From NCBI GenBank assembly GCA_964036155.1, contig OZ038422.1, positions 63,883,201 through 63,947,200 on the forward strand: 64,000 nt of DNA, in the 5' to 3' direction. The stretch is from Diploscapter coronatus. Taxonomy: Eukaryota; Nematoda; Chromadorea; Rhabditida; Rhabditidae. A program made the position numbers and the translations under genes. Position 1 is the first letter of the stretch. Each line of letters starts with the position of its first letter. Under the pieces are notes generated by a model. It did no database searches. It worked only from the letters and a program-made list of their open reading frames with translations, and had not been told where the DNA came from. Positions 1 to 9,653 of the stretch are shown piece after piece.

Positions 1-88
1 TATATATTTTTAATTTAAAGAAAAAATCTGAATTTTTGCTACAAAATTAACACGACGAAAAATGTCCTATTTTTCACGATAAAAATAC

Positions 89-1098
89 CTGATACGATCT
101 GATGAGTAGCTGGATTTTCAGATGGTCCGAGATGGTTTGGATTGAGCCGTCCAATTTGGGGGCTGCCGAAACCGCTCTGAAAATTGGCATAAATTAAAAA
201 AAAAAAAAAAGATAAAAATTCTAATTACTTTTTTTTTCTTTTTACATTTCCTTATCTCTAAAAATTTAAGATAAAAAAATTTCCTACGTCTGAGGGACCG
301 TCCCAATTGCACTCCCGACGAAAGCTCCCAATGCGGCTGAGGGTGGGGACTGGAAGGCCTGTCCCGGACCGGCACCCGCCTCGATGTTCCGGAAATACGC
401 GTCCCACGAAGCGTGCACAGACGACGGGTCGTGCTGCCACGCCGCGTACATCTGCAAATATTTCTAGATTAAAAAAAAACTTCTTAATTAAGCAAATGTT
501 CCCAATCGAATTGTGCCGGAATTTTCGAATTTTCAAGATTTAAAAGAAATATTCTCCATTGAAATATGTATACAGGAGCTTTAGAAAATATTCCCAGTTG
601 TAGCTAGGAAATAAAATTGGCAATTCAAATTTGTAGGGAAATTTTATTTTCTACCTGCTCGATGTAAACCGAAGTAGTGCCATTCATGAAGGGCTCATGC
701 TTCACCGTCGCTGCGGCAGCAGATTGCTTGCGGACCTGAAAAACACCGTAATTCTTCAAGAGTATGCTAATTTTGCTAAAATGACGTATAAAGAATGTTT
801 TCATTCGTTTCAAAGTTCCTTCAGGAATTCTGGAAAAGCTAGTAATATTCAATTTTTCCACTTTTTGAGAAAGAAAAGTTACAGTAATCTTTAAGTTTTC
901 AAAAAAGGCATATCTTTCAGAGAATAGAAGAACAACTATAGCAATGTTTATCTTTCTTTCTTCCAAAAATTAACATACCTGAGTAGCAAGTGGCTGTACG
1001 GGTGGGGCTGCTTTCACGGAGGCAGCTCTAAGCGCGGCGACTTTCGACGCAGTACGGCTTGGCGACGCCAGTCGACACAGAAGACCGGCACGATGCAT
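89..1098 (-). CDS. ogdh-1: 2-oxoglutarate dehydrogenase E1 component, 5' part (partial)
   Basis: Thiamine-diphosphate E1 subunit of the mitochondrial 2-oxoglutarate dehydrogenase complex (TCA cycle). Four 5' exons are in the window: 1098-979, 735-655, 451-288 and 176-89. The phases close (120, 81, 164, 88 nt) and the last exon ends in phase 0 at a GTATTT donor, so the gene continues beyond the left edge. The product starts [15 protein letters not shown], an Arg-rich mitochondrial presequence. Residues 41-67 end in [10 protein letters not shown], followed by [20 protein letters not shown] and GQAFQSPP, the conserved N-terminal region of animal OGDH before the catalytic domain. The start is the only in-frame ATG ahead of the presequence. 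A CTTCAG about 50 nt upstream could take a spliced leader. The catalytic and transketolase-like domains lie outside the window. Confidence 0.93.
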
Positions 1099-1609
1099 CG
1101 CTGGAGACGCACACTGGGGTCAACAAATCGTTCGACGGATCAGTTATTACCTGAAGCATACGGTATTTCTTTTTCGAAAGAAATTGAAAATAAGAGTTTT
1201 AGAAGAATTTTTGAAAATTACGAGAAGCTTTTAAAGAAAATACCAACTCACCGAGTGAAAAAGAGAATAAACAATTTTTGAAAAGTCGGAAGTTGAAATT
1301 TTCGAGAAAATACGAATTTTCAAAGATCGCCAGAAATCGCTGATCAACTTTTCCTCAGTGAGTCAAGGGACCGAGAACAAAACCGATTCTCTATTGAGCA
1401 TGATTTCCGATTTGAGCATATAAACTGTAAAATCTCTCAAACTGTAAGTGTTTCTTTCAAGGTTTTGCACTTTTAAAGTCCAAAATTTAAAAATTGTTCA
1501 AACCAACAGAAAATCTTCAAAAAAATAAAAATCAACTTTTCAAGAAAAAATTATTTTAAAAAAAAACCCGAAAAATCGGCTTCCGGTTCAAGGAAAGAGA
1601 ACTAGAGAG
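1099..1609. other. Intergenic region between ogdh-1 and the candidate small gene
   Basis: No coding exon supported. A possible non-coding exon on the plus strand runs from a TCCTCAG acceptor near 1355 to an ACT|GTAAGT donor near 1444 and could be 5' UTR of the candidate small gene at 1610-2363. The rest is AT-rich and probably holds the ogdh-1 promoter. Confidence 0.4.
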
Positions 1610-2363
1610 ATGGGCGGTTCTCAGAGTCGCTCAAACACAGCTGGCCCCAAAGCACCCTATGGGCAGTTGCGTAAGTGCACATGCGAGAGAAATAGCATGG
1701 GAAAAGGGAGAGGGAAAGAAAGAGAAAGATGAGAGAGAGAGAGAAAGGGAAAGAAATGAGGGAATATTGAATTCTTCGCTTTGCAGCATTTTTTCACGTT
1801 GTACTTTCTTCATCGGAAATCTAATAAATCTTATCAAGAGTAGCTTGTTTCAGATAGCTGAAAAAAAAATTTACATTAAAGGTTAGACACCAAAATTTGT
1901 GAGCCCAAAAAATTCTCCTTTGTCAAGGGGTTTCGTCATCGAAGTTTGCCATTGAATTTTCCCTTCTCCCTCTCCAAACCTTGCTTTATTTACTTTTCCT
2001 TTCTTTCCCCCCACTTTTTGCCATTGCTAACCTTGCTAAACCTCCAAACTATGGATAAATCTTATTCGCCCCAGCCCAATTATGTGAGTTATTTGCCCTA
2101 ATTAAACATTAATTACCCTACTAGTTATCTTTCAGTTTGTCACCTCTCCCTCTAATACAACTTTCGGCTCGAAAAATGGTGAGATTTTTTTTGTTGTTTT
2201 TAATTTAACTTTTGGCAAAAAAAACCATAATCAGACGAAACCCGAACCGACCCTAATTTGTTGGTAATTATCAGAACCACTACCACCACACGACGTACCC
2301 AAACTTTACGTCCTGTTAGATCTCAAACCTTCGTTTGAACATTCAACTTTTCAAAATAAATAG
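1610..2363 (+). CDS. Candidate small gene with alternative first coding exons
   Basis: I do not recognise this product. Two candidate first parts splice in the same phase onto one last exon (2275-2363). Form A is exon 1610-1670 (MGGSQSRSNTAGPKAPYGQL, donor GTAAGT) joined directly to the last exon, giving about 49 residues; its MGxxxS start fits the N-myristoylation consensus. Form B is exons 2051-2083 (MDKSYSPQPNY, donor GTGAGT) and 2136-2178 (acceptor TTTCAG, donor GTGAGA), then the last exon, giving about 54 residues. The last exon encodes PLPPHDVPKLYVLLDLKP and ends at TAG 2361-2363, with AATAAA overlapping the stop. Splice sites are good and two independent routes agree in phase, but there is no homology support. 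It could be a non-coding RNA or chance. Confidence 0.32.
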
Positions 2364-2473
2364 TTTACTGATAAAACGTAGTTCCTGAGATCATCTTACA
2401 GACAAAAAAAGCGAAAAACCGTAAGAAATGATGAAAAAAAACTTCTTAGCCCAGAATACGGTCAAAAATCGGT

Positions 2474-4523
2474 TTAAGTTTTGTGAATTCTGTAGTAGAG
2501 CTCCATGAAAGCGGCGACGAAGGCTTCCAAGTGGAAAATCGCTTTGGAGCCTTTGCAAAGTCTGAAAATTAAAAAAAAAAAATAATCAAAAAATAAAATT
2601 TTTAAAATTACCTGTGCTGATACTCGGCCGCCAAATGAATGACCTCGACTTTGGCTTCAGGACGGCAAGCGGGAAGCAGCTCACGAATCAGGGTCTGAAA
2701 GTTAAAGCACAAAAATAATCAAATTTCAAAAAAAAAATATATATATATATAAATTAAATTAGACAATTTTAATAAGTAAAATATATAGAAGGTAATTTAA
2801 AAAGTGTCAAAATACCGAGAAAATGATGTTACTGGGAATGCACCTGGAGAGAACTTCGTAGAGGCGCTCGCGGACCTGAAAATTAGACTTTTTAATTAGT
2901 TTATTTTTAAATTAAAAAAAAACCCCCACCTTCAGAAGGGTCTCGTTATTCTGTGTCTTGAGGATCATGCCAGCCGTTTCGCGAAGGTAGAGCTCCCAGT
3001 CGGGTTCGACGATCTGAAAAATTTGCATAAATTTTCAAACAATAGAAAATTGAAATAAAATAACGAGTAAAGCAAAAAAATCATTTTTCACCAACCGTCA
3101 TGCCTTCCTTTAATTTTTGCTCTCTCGCCGCGAGCGTTTCCGTCATCAGGAGCGCGCGGCGCAGGTTACCGTAGGATTTTTCGGAGATCTAAAATTAATA
3201 TTTTTAAAAAGAACATTTTATAGAAAATAAAAATACCTCCATCAGAAGCTTTGGGGTGACGTCATATTTCTCCTTTTTCACGACTCTTTCCAGGATAGCT
3301 TCGATCTGAAGGATTAAAGTTAAAAACAAATAAAATCGTCTAAAAATAACCTCCTCAGTCGATGGAGCACTCACTCTGACGGCCATGCACCTGGATCTCA
3401 GAGGGTCGATAACTCTGCTTAGAGATTCGCAGCTAAAAATAATATTTTTATTTTTAACTTTTAAAAAATAACCTCAAGATGAGCCTGCAAGTTCTGGAGT
3501 ACTTCTCCATGGTTCTTCTGAGAGCGTGTTGAGCGTCCCTGGTCAGGGTATCCACTTCGTGAAGAACGACGACTGAAAAGAAATTTTAAAATTAAACATT
3601 TCAAAATCTGAAAGTTCAGTTGTTTCCACTTTTCTAGCACTACTTGGTTCAAGAAAAATTGAGTTTTCCAAATTTGAAAATCGAAATTCTAAAGAAAATT
3701 TTGAAAATAAAAAAGTAGAGAAAAACGAACCTTTGAATGGTTTCTGCTTTTCGGAGTCGATTTGACTGAACTGAGCCATTTCCTTGATGACGTCCTGCAC
3801 GACGATTCTGTCGTAATTGCCGACGTCTCTAAAATAAAAAAAATCACAAGGTAAAAATATTGCATTCAATAACATTCGTACTTTTCAAAAATAGATAGTT
3901 GACAAAGAAAAATATTTAAATTAAGAAATAAAATCAGAAAATTAAAAAAAGAAAAAAATCGTGCCCCGGCGCCAATTCGATGTGGTAGTTGCTGTTGACG
4001 GTTTGGAGGTCGAGTTTTCTGTTCGAAGGCGTCGTGAACGTCTTCGTCACTAGGGTGGTCCTCTCGACACCAGAGCCGTAGAGCTCTCTGAATGTTAATT
4101 TGGTTTAATGTTTCCGAATTTCCATTTTGAAACCAGGTCTAAAAATAATGATACAGCTAGGCATTTTTCTGATTTCATACTCTCTTAAATTTGTAGAATA
4201 CAAACTATATTTCATCATAGAATTTTCTAAATTTTTTCTTGCTCATTTCAGAAAAAATATATCAAATTAAAAATATGTAATATTTCTTAGAAAACAAAAA
4301 CTCCGACTTCAAGATGCAGTTGATTCTCGTCTTCTTTCCCGCTCCACTAGGTCCATAGACCAGCAAATGGGGGAAGTCTTCTCGAGCGACGATCGATTTC
4401 AGGATCTCGGTCTGGGAATTAATTTGTATTTTAAAATTTTATTTACTCAATTCTTACCAAATCATTATTGTAGTCCAATTTTCCAATCTCCCTCGGGCGG
4501 TATTTATCGACCCAGAGTGCCAT
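2474..4523 (-). CDS. rfc-3: Replication factor C subunit 3 (clamp loader)
   Basis: Small subunit of the RFC complex that loads PCNA on DNA in the nucleus. Twelve exons: 4523-4458, 4411-4308, 4087-3965, 3828-3731, 3572-3473, 3432-3351, 3305-3237, 3188-3096, 3013-2930, 2875-2816, 2694-2612, 2561-2474, giving 349 residues (human and yeast RFC3 are 340-356). The start [18 protein letters not shown] is diagnostic. Walker [10 protein letters not shown] is at residues 42-50. The Walker B region reads [20 protein letters not shown], and the arginine-finger SRC motif is in PLRSRCMAV. Exon 2 ends at an unusual GTCGGA donor and exon 3 at a GC donor (GCACGA); both are forced by the conserved protein. It sits 143 nt downstream of the FMC1 stop codon on the same strand, which suggests an operon with trans-splicing at the TTTTAG just before the ATG. 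Confidence 0.95.
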
Positions 4524-4666
4524 TTTTCTAAAATAAAAAAAAAATCAGAAAATTAAAACAAGAAACAACTGAAATTCGAAGAAATCCCACCGAATTAAAC
4601 GGTAAAAATAAAAATATAGAACAAATTTGTAAATTTTTATTCCTAAAATCTAAAAATACAACTATT
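4524..4666 (-). promoter_or_regulatory. Intercistronic region of a probable FMC1/rfc-3 operon
   Basis: 143 nt separate the FMC1 stop from the rfc-3 ATG on the minus strand. An AATAAA-type poly(A) signal lies near 4641-4636, about 25-30 nt past the stop. A TTTTAG acceptor lies at 4534-4528, 4 nt before the ATG. This spacing is typical of Caenorhabditis operons where the downstream gene receives an SL2-type leader. Operon status is inferred. Confidence 0.6.
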
Positions 4667-5271
4667 TTATTTCCTATTCGGCAATTGCAAACCGACGAGT
4701 TTCGCAGATTCCTCGACCGATTTTTCGCCGCCTTTGTACCGATTTTGGAGATCGATCAGGCGACGGGTGCTGAAATTTTTCTACCCTAAAGAGTTATTTT
4801 TCAAAATTTTCTTTTAAAAAAGCAACTTTCTGTCGATATTTTCTAAAACTTTTTAATAAAAAATGAACAAATTATTTTTCGAAAGGGAACATTTAAAAAT
4901 ACCTGGTCAAATAAGTTGCATACAAATCGGCCACTCTTTGCGCTTCGCAGGGGGCTTTAGAGAAGATTTTCTGAAATCAAGCTCATAATTTTCCTAACTC
5001 AGGGGCATTTTTTTAAACAGAATTTCTAAAATTTAAAAGAATTTCCAAAATTTTTACCAAGAGAAAATTTTAGAAAGGGGTTAAAATTTATGAATTCAGT
5101 ACCTGGGTGATTTGATGATCCCTCATCTGATCGACCAGGTACTTGTACTGGGGGGAGTTGCGGGAGAAGGTCTGAATTTTTTTAGAAAATAAATTTTTTT
5201 TTTAAATTCACCTTATCACATTGTCTCAACTCCTTGACAATCTGCTTGAAAGCTTTCAAAGAGACCGACAT
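4667..5271 (-). CDS. FMC1: FMC1-like mitochondrial ATP synthase assembly factor
   Basis: Short protein of the FMC1 (human FMC1/C7orf55) family, a mitochondrial factor needed to assemble the F1 sector of ATP synthase. Four exons: 5271-5212, 5171-5103, 4970-4903, 4769-4667, giving 99 residues. The N-terminal helix MSVSLKAFKQIVKELRQ matches the LRELR (LYR-like) start of the family. The C-terminus contains YKGGEKSVEESAKLVGLQLP, nearly identical to the family signature GERSVEESAxLVGLxLP. A CAG acceptor at 5291-5289 precedes the ATG by 17 nt. It is the upstream gene of the probable operon with rfc-3. The family is small, but the C-terminal signature makes the call safe. Confidence 0.88.
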
Positions 5272-5643
5272 GTGTGTTGGTTAATGTCCTGTAATTAACG
5301 TAGTTGGGGCAATTAAGTGAGATAATTGGGGTAGTTAATTCAAAATTGAAAGAAATTCAAACAGAAAATCGAAAAAGCGCGAAAATGGAAGTTCATTTTC
5401 GTGTGTTGGTCTTATGTTTACACCCTCCGTGAGAGTGAATTTTCGTTGGCAAAAACTCACAATCAGTTTCTTCAAAGTTCAAGTATTTTTCAAGCAAATC
5501 TCAACTTTTTTAACCTTTTAAAAGAAGAAAAGTAACAAATAGGCTTTATTTCCATCAAAATAAAGAAAAACATCTATCTGAGGTTAGGAGTGCCAAAAAT
5601 CTGAGAAGATAAATTTTAAAAACCGAGCTCGAAAAATAAATTT
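5272..5643. other. Intergenic, 372 nt
   Basis: Lies between the 3' end of the His-rich gene and the FMC1 start, both on the minus strand. It probably holds the promoter of the FMC1/rfc-3 unit. No coding exon, RNA gene or clear repeat seen. The gap is longer than usual for an operon, so the His-rich gene is probably a separate unit. Confidence 0.5.
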
Positions 5644-7546
5644 TTAGATCCTCTTCGGAGCGCAGCAGACGCATTGGCGGGATCGCTCTCTCTCGTGGTG
5701 GTCCTGAAGTTTAAAATTTAAAAATTTTCAAGAATATCCTCACTTTCCTTAAAAAAGTTTATTTTTTCACTGCTACCTCCAAAAGTTTTCCAACCCACCT
5801 TTTCTGACGACTCGTCCGACTTGTGATCGTGATCGTGCTTCTTGTCGTGGTGTTTGTGGCCATGGTGTTTGTGGCCATAGTGGTACTCGTCAAAGAAGAA
5901 GATCGCACCGGTGACAGCCGTCTGAAATTCAGAACCCTAACGTCAAAGTTCAGGTGACGTCATACTACCGCATCCCCATTGATTCGGGAAGCGGTTTGGC
6001 AGCAGTTCTGGCAATCCTCCTGGCTGGTGATGGCCGTGTTACGGCATCCGATGCGGTCGAAGCGACGCAGGTAGTTGGCGCTAAAATTTTCCGAGGATTA
6101 CTCCAATTTGACGTCATTTGAATTTAGGTGATTACGGTATGATGACGTCACCTAATTCCTAAGGCTACTGTAATTTCCTTTCCATTTTTAAGAAACTCCT
6201 ATCTTCAAACAGATCTCTATGTTTTCCCTCGCTCAATCTCAAAATGTTTTGCCCTTCGAAAAACTTCATGAAAAATCACGTGGAATTCTCTCAAGATCAA
6301 AGTACCCTTTCATCACGATAGATTGTTGTAATTGGTCATCTCCAAAATTCAAAGTACACTTTAATCTTGACGGATTACTGTAGGCGGTAATCTACTTACT
6401 ATGCCTGGTTGCTGTATTGTGGCTGAGCGGCGTAGGAGGGTCTACCCGAGTACTCATGGTTGTATCCAGTCATCCTCTTCACACGGTAATGGCCCGATCC
6501 ACCGTACGAGTTATAGCCGTAACTCGGGTAGGGGTGGACTGAAAAATGTTTTAATAAGAGAATCTTTAGAGGGGTCGTTTTTGTAAAATTTTCAAGATTT
6601 TTCCTAAAACAATCATTAAAATTACCGTATTTCGTTCGGTGGGCCAAAGGATATGACGCGTGCACCGAGCAATAGGAGACTGAAAAATTTGGGATTTTTA
6701 GAAGTGTCAAAGGACAAATTCAACTTACCATCCTGAAGAGGAGGTTCGTAGGCAGGTTGCTGGTAGGAGCCGTACGAATTGTAGGATGGTCTGGAATTTT
6801 TCAGTTTCGAATTTTTGAACATTCTAGAAAATTCGAATTTCCGATCATGCTTACCCTTGGTTGTAGCCCGAGTGTCCGTAGTTGTTCTGGGCGGGTGCAT
6901 AGCCTCCCGAATTATAACCGTACCCGTACGCATTGTATCCGCCGTAGTCGTACTCATCGGACCTGAAAAGTTTAGGTAAGTTGGGGAAAAAGACAACATT
7001 TCAAAAAACCTTAAAATATCTTTAGAACATTTTAAGGAACTCTAAAAAGAATTTGAAATTTGCCATAAAAATCCAAGCTTTTGGAAATTCATCCCCAACC
7101 TCCCAACCTACCGATCATAGTAATTGTGGTGATGCTTATCGTGGTGCTTATCGTGGTGCTTGCCGTGGTGCTTGTGTTTGCCGGCCGCAGCCTCGTCTTT
7201 CTCGATCTTCTCTTGTTTCTAAGAAAATTTGTGAACAATTAGGCAAGTAGTGAGAAATTCTCTTTAATTTTTGGATAAACTTATATTTTCTATCAAGAAT
7301 AGGTAAGTCGATACCAGAAAATGAGAAATTTTAATTCATTTCTTCGAAAATAGGTAAGTTGATATTGGGAAACTAGAATTTTTCGAAAAATTCTATTCAT
7401 TTTCAACTAAACTAGGGAAGCTGAGCAAAATTTAGAAGTTAGGTAAGTTGAGTCGAAAAATGTTTCAAACTCACCTCCTCATCGACTCCGGTGACTGCAT
7501 AGAGTATGCAGAAGAAGCAGATGACTGTGAGAGTGAGATGCCGCAT
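5644..7546 (-). CDS. Secreted His/Tyr/Gly-rich protein with CVCCAPKR motif (paralogue A)
   Basis: Unrecognised secreted protein of 278 residues. Nine exons: 7546-7475, 7218-7112, 6962-6855, 6790-6729, 6679-6626, 6538-6400, 6080-5969, 5921-5799, 5703-5644. Residues 1-20 form a signal peptide (MRHLTLTVICFFCILYAVTG). A Lys/His block (KHHGKHHDKHHDKHHH) follows, then a Tyr/Gly/Asn-rich low-complexity region. A cysteine core comes next: C120 in the motif PPLQDVSYC, then C193, C204, C207, C208 (CRNTAITSQEDCQNCC). A second His/Lys/Asp block precedes the C-terminal CVCCAPKRI. RVKR in the middle is a possible furin-type cleavage site. Exon 6 stops 1 nt short of an apparent TAG, which is split by a strong GTAAGT donor. 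Cysteine spacing, motif order and an intron position match the divergent paralogue at 9654-11849. An extracellular, possibly metal-binding role is inference only. Confidence 0.82.
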
Positions 7547-7556
7547 CCTGAAAGTT
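7547..7556 (-). promoter_or_regulatory. Probable spliced-leader acceptor of paralogue A
   Basis: The minus strand reads ACTTTCAG, then one G, then the ATG. A strong acceptor 1 nt before the start codon with no upstream exon in evidence fits spliced-leader trans-splicing. Confidence 0.5.
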
Positions 7557-9630
7557 GTACGAAAATTTAAAAATTAGAATAAATTTTAAGAACTACAAAG
7601 AGAAGTTCAGAAAATTCAAAGTCCTTGGAATTGGGAGAATTTTAAAGATTTGGAAAATCTTGGACTTTGAATTTTCAAGACTGATAGAAGATTTTTGAAA
7701 CCAGCCTGGCCGGATATGAAAATGATCTGGTCAAGAGATAAAGGAGATTAGAGAGAAAGAGAGAGGAAAAGAATTAGAGAAAAGACGAAATAGCGAAAAA
7801 ATCAAGAGAGACGAAAAAGATGAAAATCGACGAAAATCTGTAGAAAAATTCGATTTTTTTTCTAAATTCAATATTCTAATTTCCTCATTTTCTTCTAATT
7901 TTCATAGATCTTAAAATTTCCATCATTTTGAATTTTGCTCTCTGTGTCCTTTTCTCCAAAATATAACTTTTGTACTCGCGAAAATTGTACCCTTTTTCCA
8001 ATTGTTCTAATTTCCTTCATCATTTTCATTACATTCCTCACTCAGAGAATTGCCGTATTACCATAATTTTCAACTTTGCAATTTTCAGGTCTAAAAGCAG
8101 GCTTAAGCCAAATGTTTCGAAACAAAAAGTTGTTGTGGGCCCCCCCCCCATGTATTATTACTTTTCTATGGATAAATTTTTATCATTCGTAGCTCCCGGC
8201 CAAACATTTTTTATTCTGGCTAAAAATTCGATTTTTCTCTCGGATTTTTCCTTGAATTCTTTCGAATTTCCTGCGACAATGTCCCGTGAATTTTCCATTT
8301 TCACTTTACGGTTTTTCGAGATCAGAATTTATGATAAAAAAAAAACAATGCACCATTAAAATGGCACGACTCTTTTCTGGGGGCGAGCTTACTCGCCGTC
8401 TTTCTCCAACTCCATTACCTCCCTCTCTATTTCTCCCTACCCCCTCGATCTTTCATCTCTCCACTTCCCCCGTGCTGTTTCTCGATTACAAAAATCGTCC
8501 TCTTTTCGTCTCCACTTTTACACCCTATCTTTTCCACAGACTGCATTTACATGATTGAGCTCCCCATAACATCTCTGGGTTACTCAGCGGTCTGTGTTTC
8601 TTATCCACTCTCCAAAAATCCCCATCATTTCTATCGGTGCTTTCTATCCCTTTTTATCCGAATTTTGCGTACTATTTCTTCGATTTTCTCTTTCTCTCTT
8701 AAGAATCAGCAATATCTCTCCAAAAATGTTTTCGGTACGTTTTAGTTTATCTCGGGTTTTGATCAGACTTTTCTGTGCAAGAGGCTTTTAGTCTAAACAT
8801 TGCACATTTTTGCATGCGGGGGATGAAAGGGGAAATCGGCGAAAACCCACAAGCAAACCAAAACAAAGACAATGAAACATTTCGAAAATCGGTGAGGTCA
8901 AAGCCTCGAAAAAAAAAAAATTCTAAAATTCGAGACAAAGATAGTTAAAATTTGTTGAGGTTTAACCTAGCAAAGACTTCAAAGCCAATAGAAACGTTCA
9001 ACATGAAAGCCCGAATTTGAAAGACAATACCGTCTTCTCAATCTCCTATTCGAAAAATTATTTAGAAAAGCTGATCTTCATCGAGGAACGATGCACTCTA
9101 CTCAAAACCGATATTTCAAACCAGCATGAAAGGCGATCTTCATTTGTTTATCAAAATTTCAACGAATTATCTTATGATAATCTCAAAATTCTCTCTCTAA
9201 AAACATACAGTAATCTTCTTTACATAGAAGTTTCCTAATGACTCTAATGACCATCTTTTCATACTTCAGAAAACTTAGGAATTTTGACCCCTGGTTTTGT
9301 GCAGAATTTCGAAATATTCTATTTTTCGAGTTTTTTTTTTCATTTTTCAACTCACTCTATCAGCTTTTGCCCCTATGACTCTGATCAAAAGGGGGCGTGG
9401 CTAGACTGTCTGCTTCTTTTCCTCCTTCCTCTCTCCCTTACAGTCTCCCCTAACTGAACATCAGATCTCATTTCCTGCCTCCCTCGAAATTTTTCCACTT
9501 TCTCTCGAAAGTCACTAACTTCTTAAAAATTGTTCAAGTCTTACCCAAAGGTCGACTTTTCTTCGAAAATTTCCCAAGTCCTTTAAAAATCAACTTTTCT
9601 CTTAGGAATTTTACGAATCCTTACCAAAAA

Positions 9631-9637
9631 TTTTCAG
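9631..9637 (+). promoter_or_regulatory. Probable spliced-leader acceptor of paralogue B
   Basis: TTTTCAG lies 16 nt before the ATG with no coding exon upstream. Confidence 0.45.
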
Positions 9638-9653
9638 GCAACCTATAATTTGA

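Larger units (their letters stand above)
7547..9653. other. 2.1-kb intergenic region between the divergent His-rich paralogues
   Basis: Probable promoters of both His-rich genes, which are transcribed outward. It contains a short poly-C run near 8141-8149 and a CT-rich stretch at about 8400-8720. A copy of the dispersed TGATCTTCATC motif is at 9071-9083. No coding exon is supported; the open frames here are AT- or CT-rich and lack splice or homology support. Confidence 0.5.

Noticed and set aside
1631..1886. Opposed frames in an AG/CT microsatellite
   Set aside because: Arise from GAGAGA repeats; the translated product is only Arg/Glu or Ser/Leu runs.
6401..6403. In-frame TAG as the stop codon of paralogue A
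   Set aside because: A strong GTAAGT donor splits the TAG, and the following exons keep frame and encode the conserved cysteine core and CVCCAPKR shared with paralogue B.
7970..8558. Overlapping 129- and 90-codon frames between the His-rich genes
   Set aside because: Phe/Ser/Leu-rich translation of AT/CT-rich DNA without splice sites or conserved motifs.
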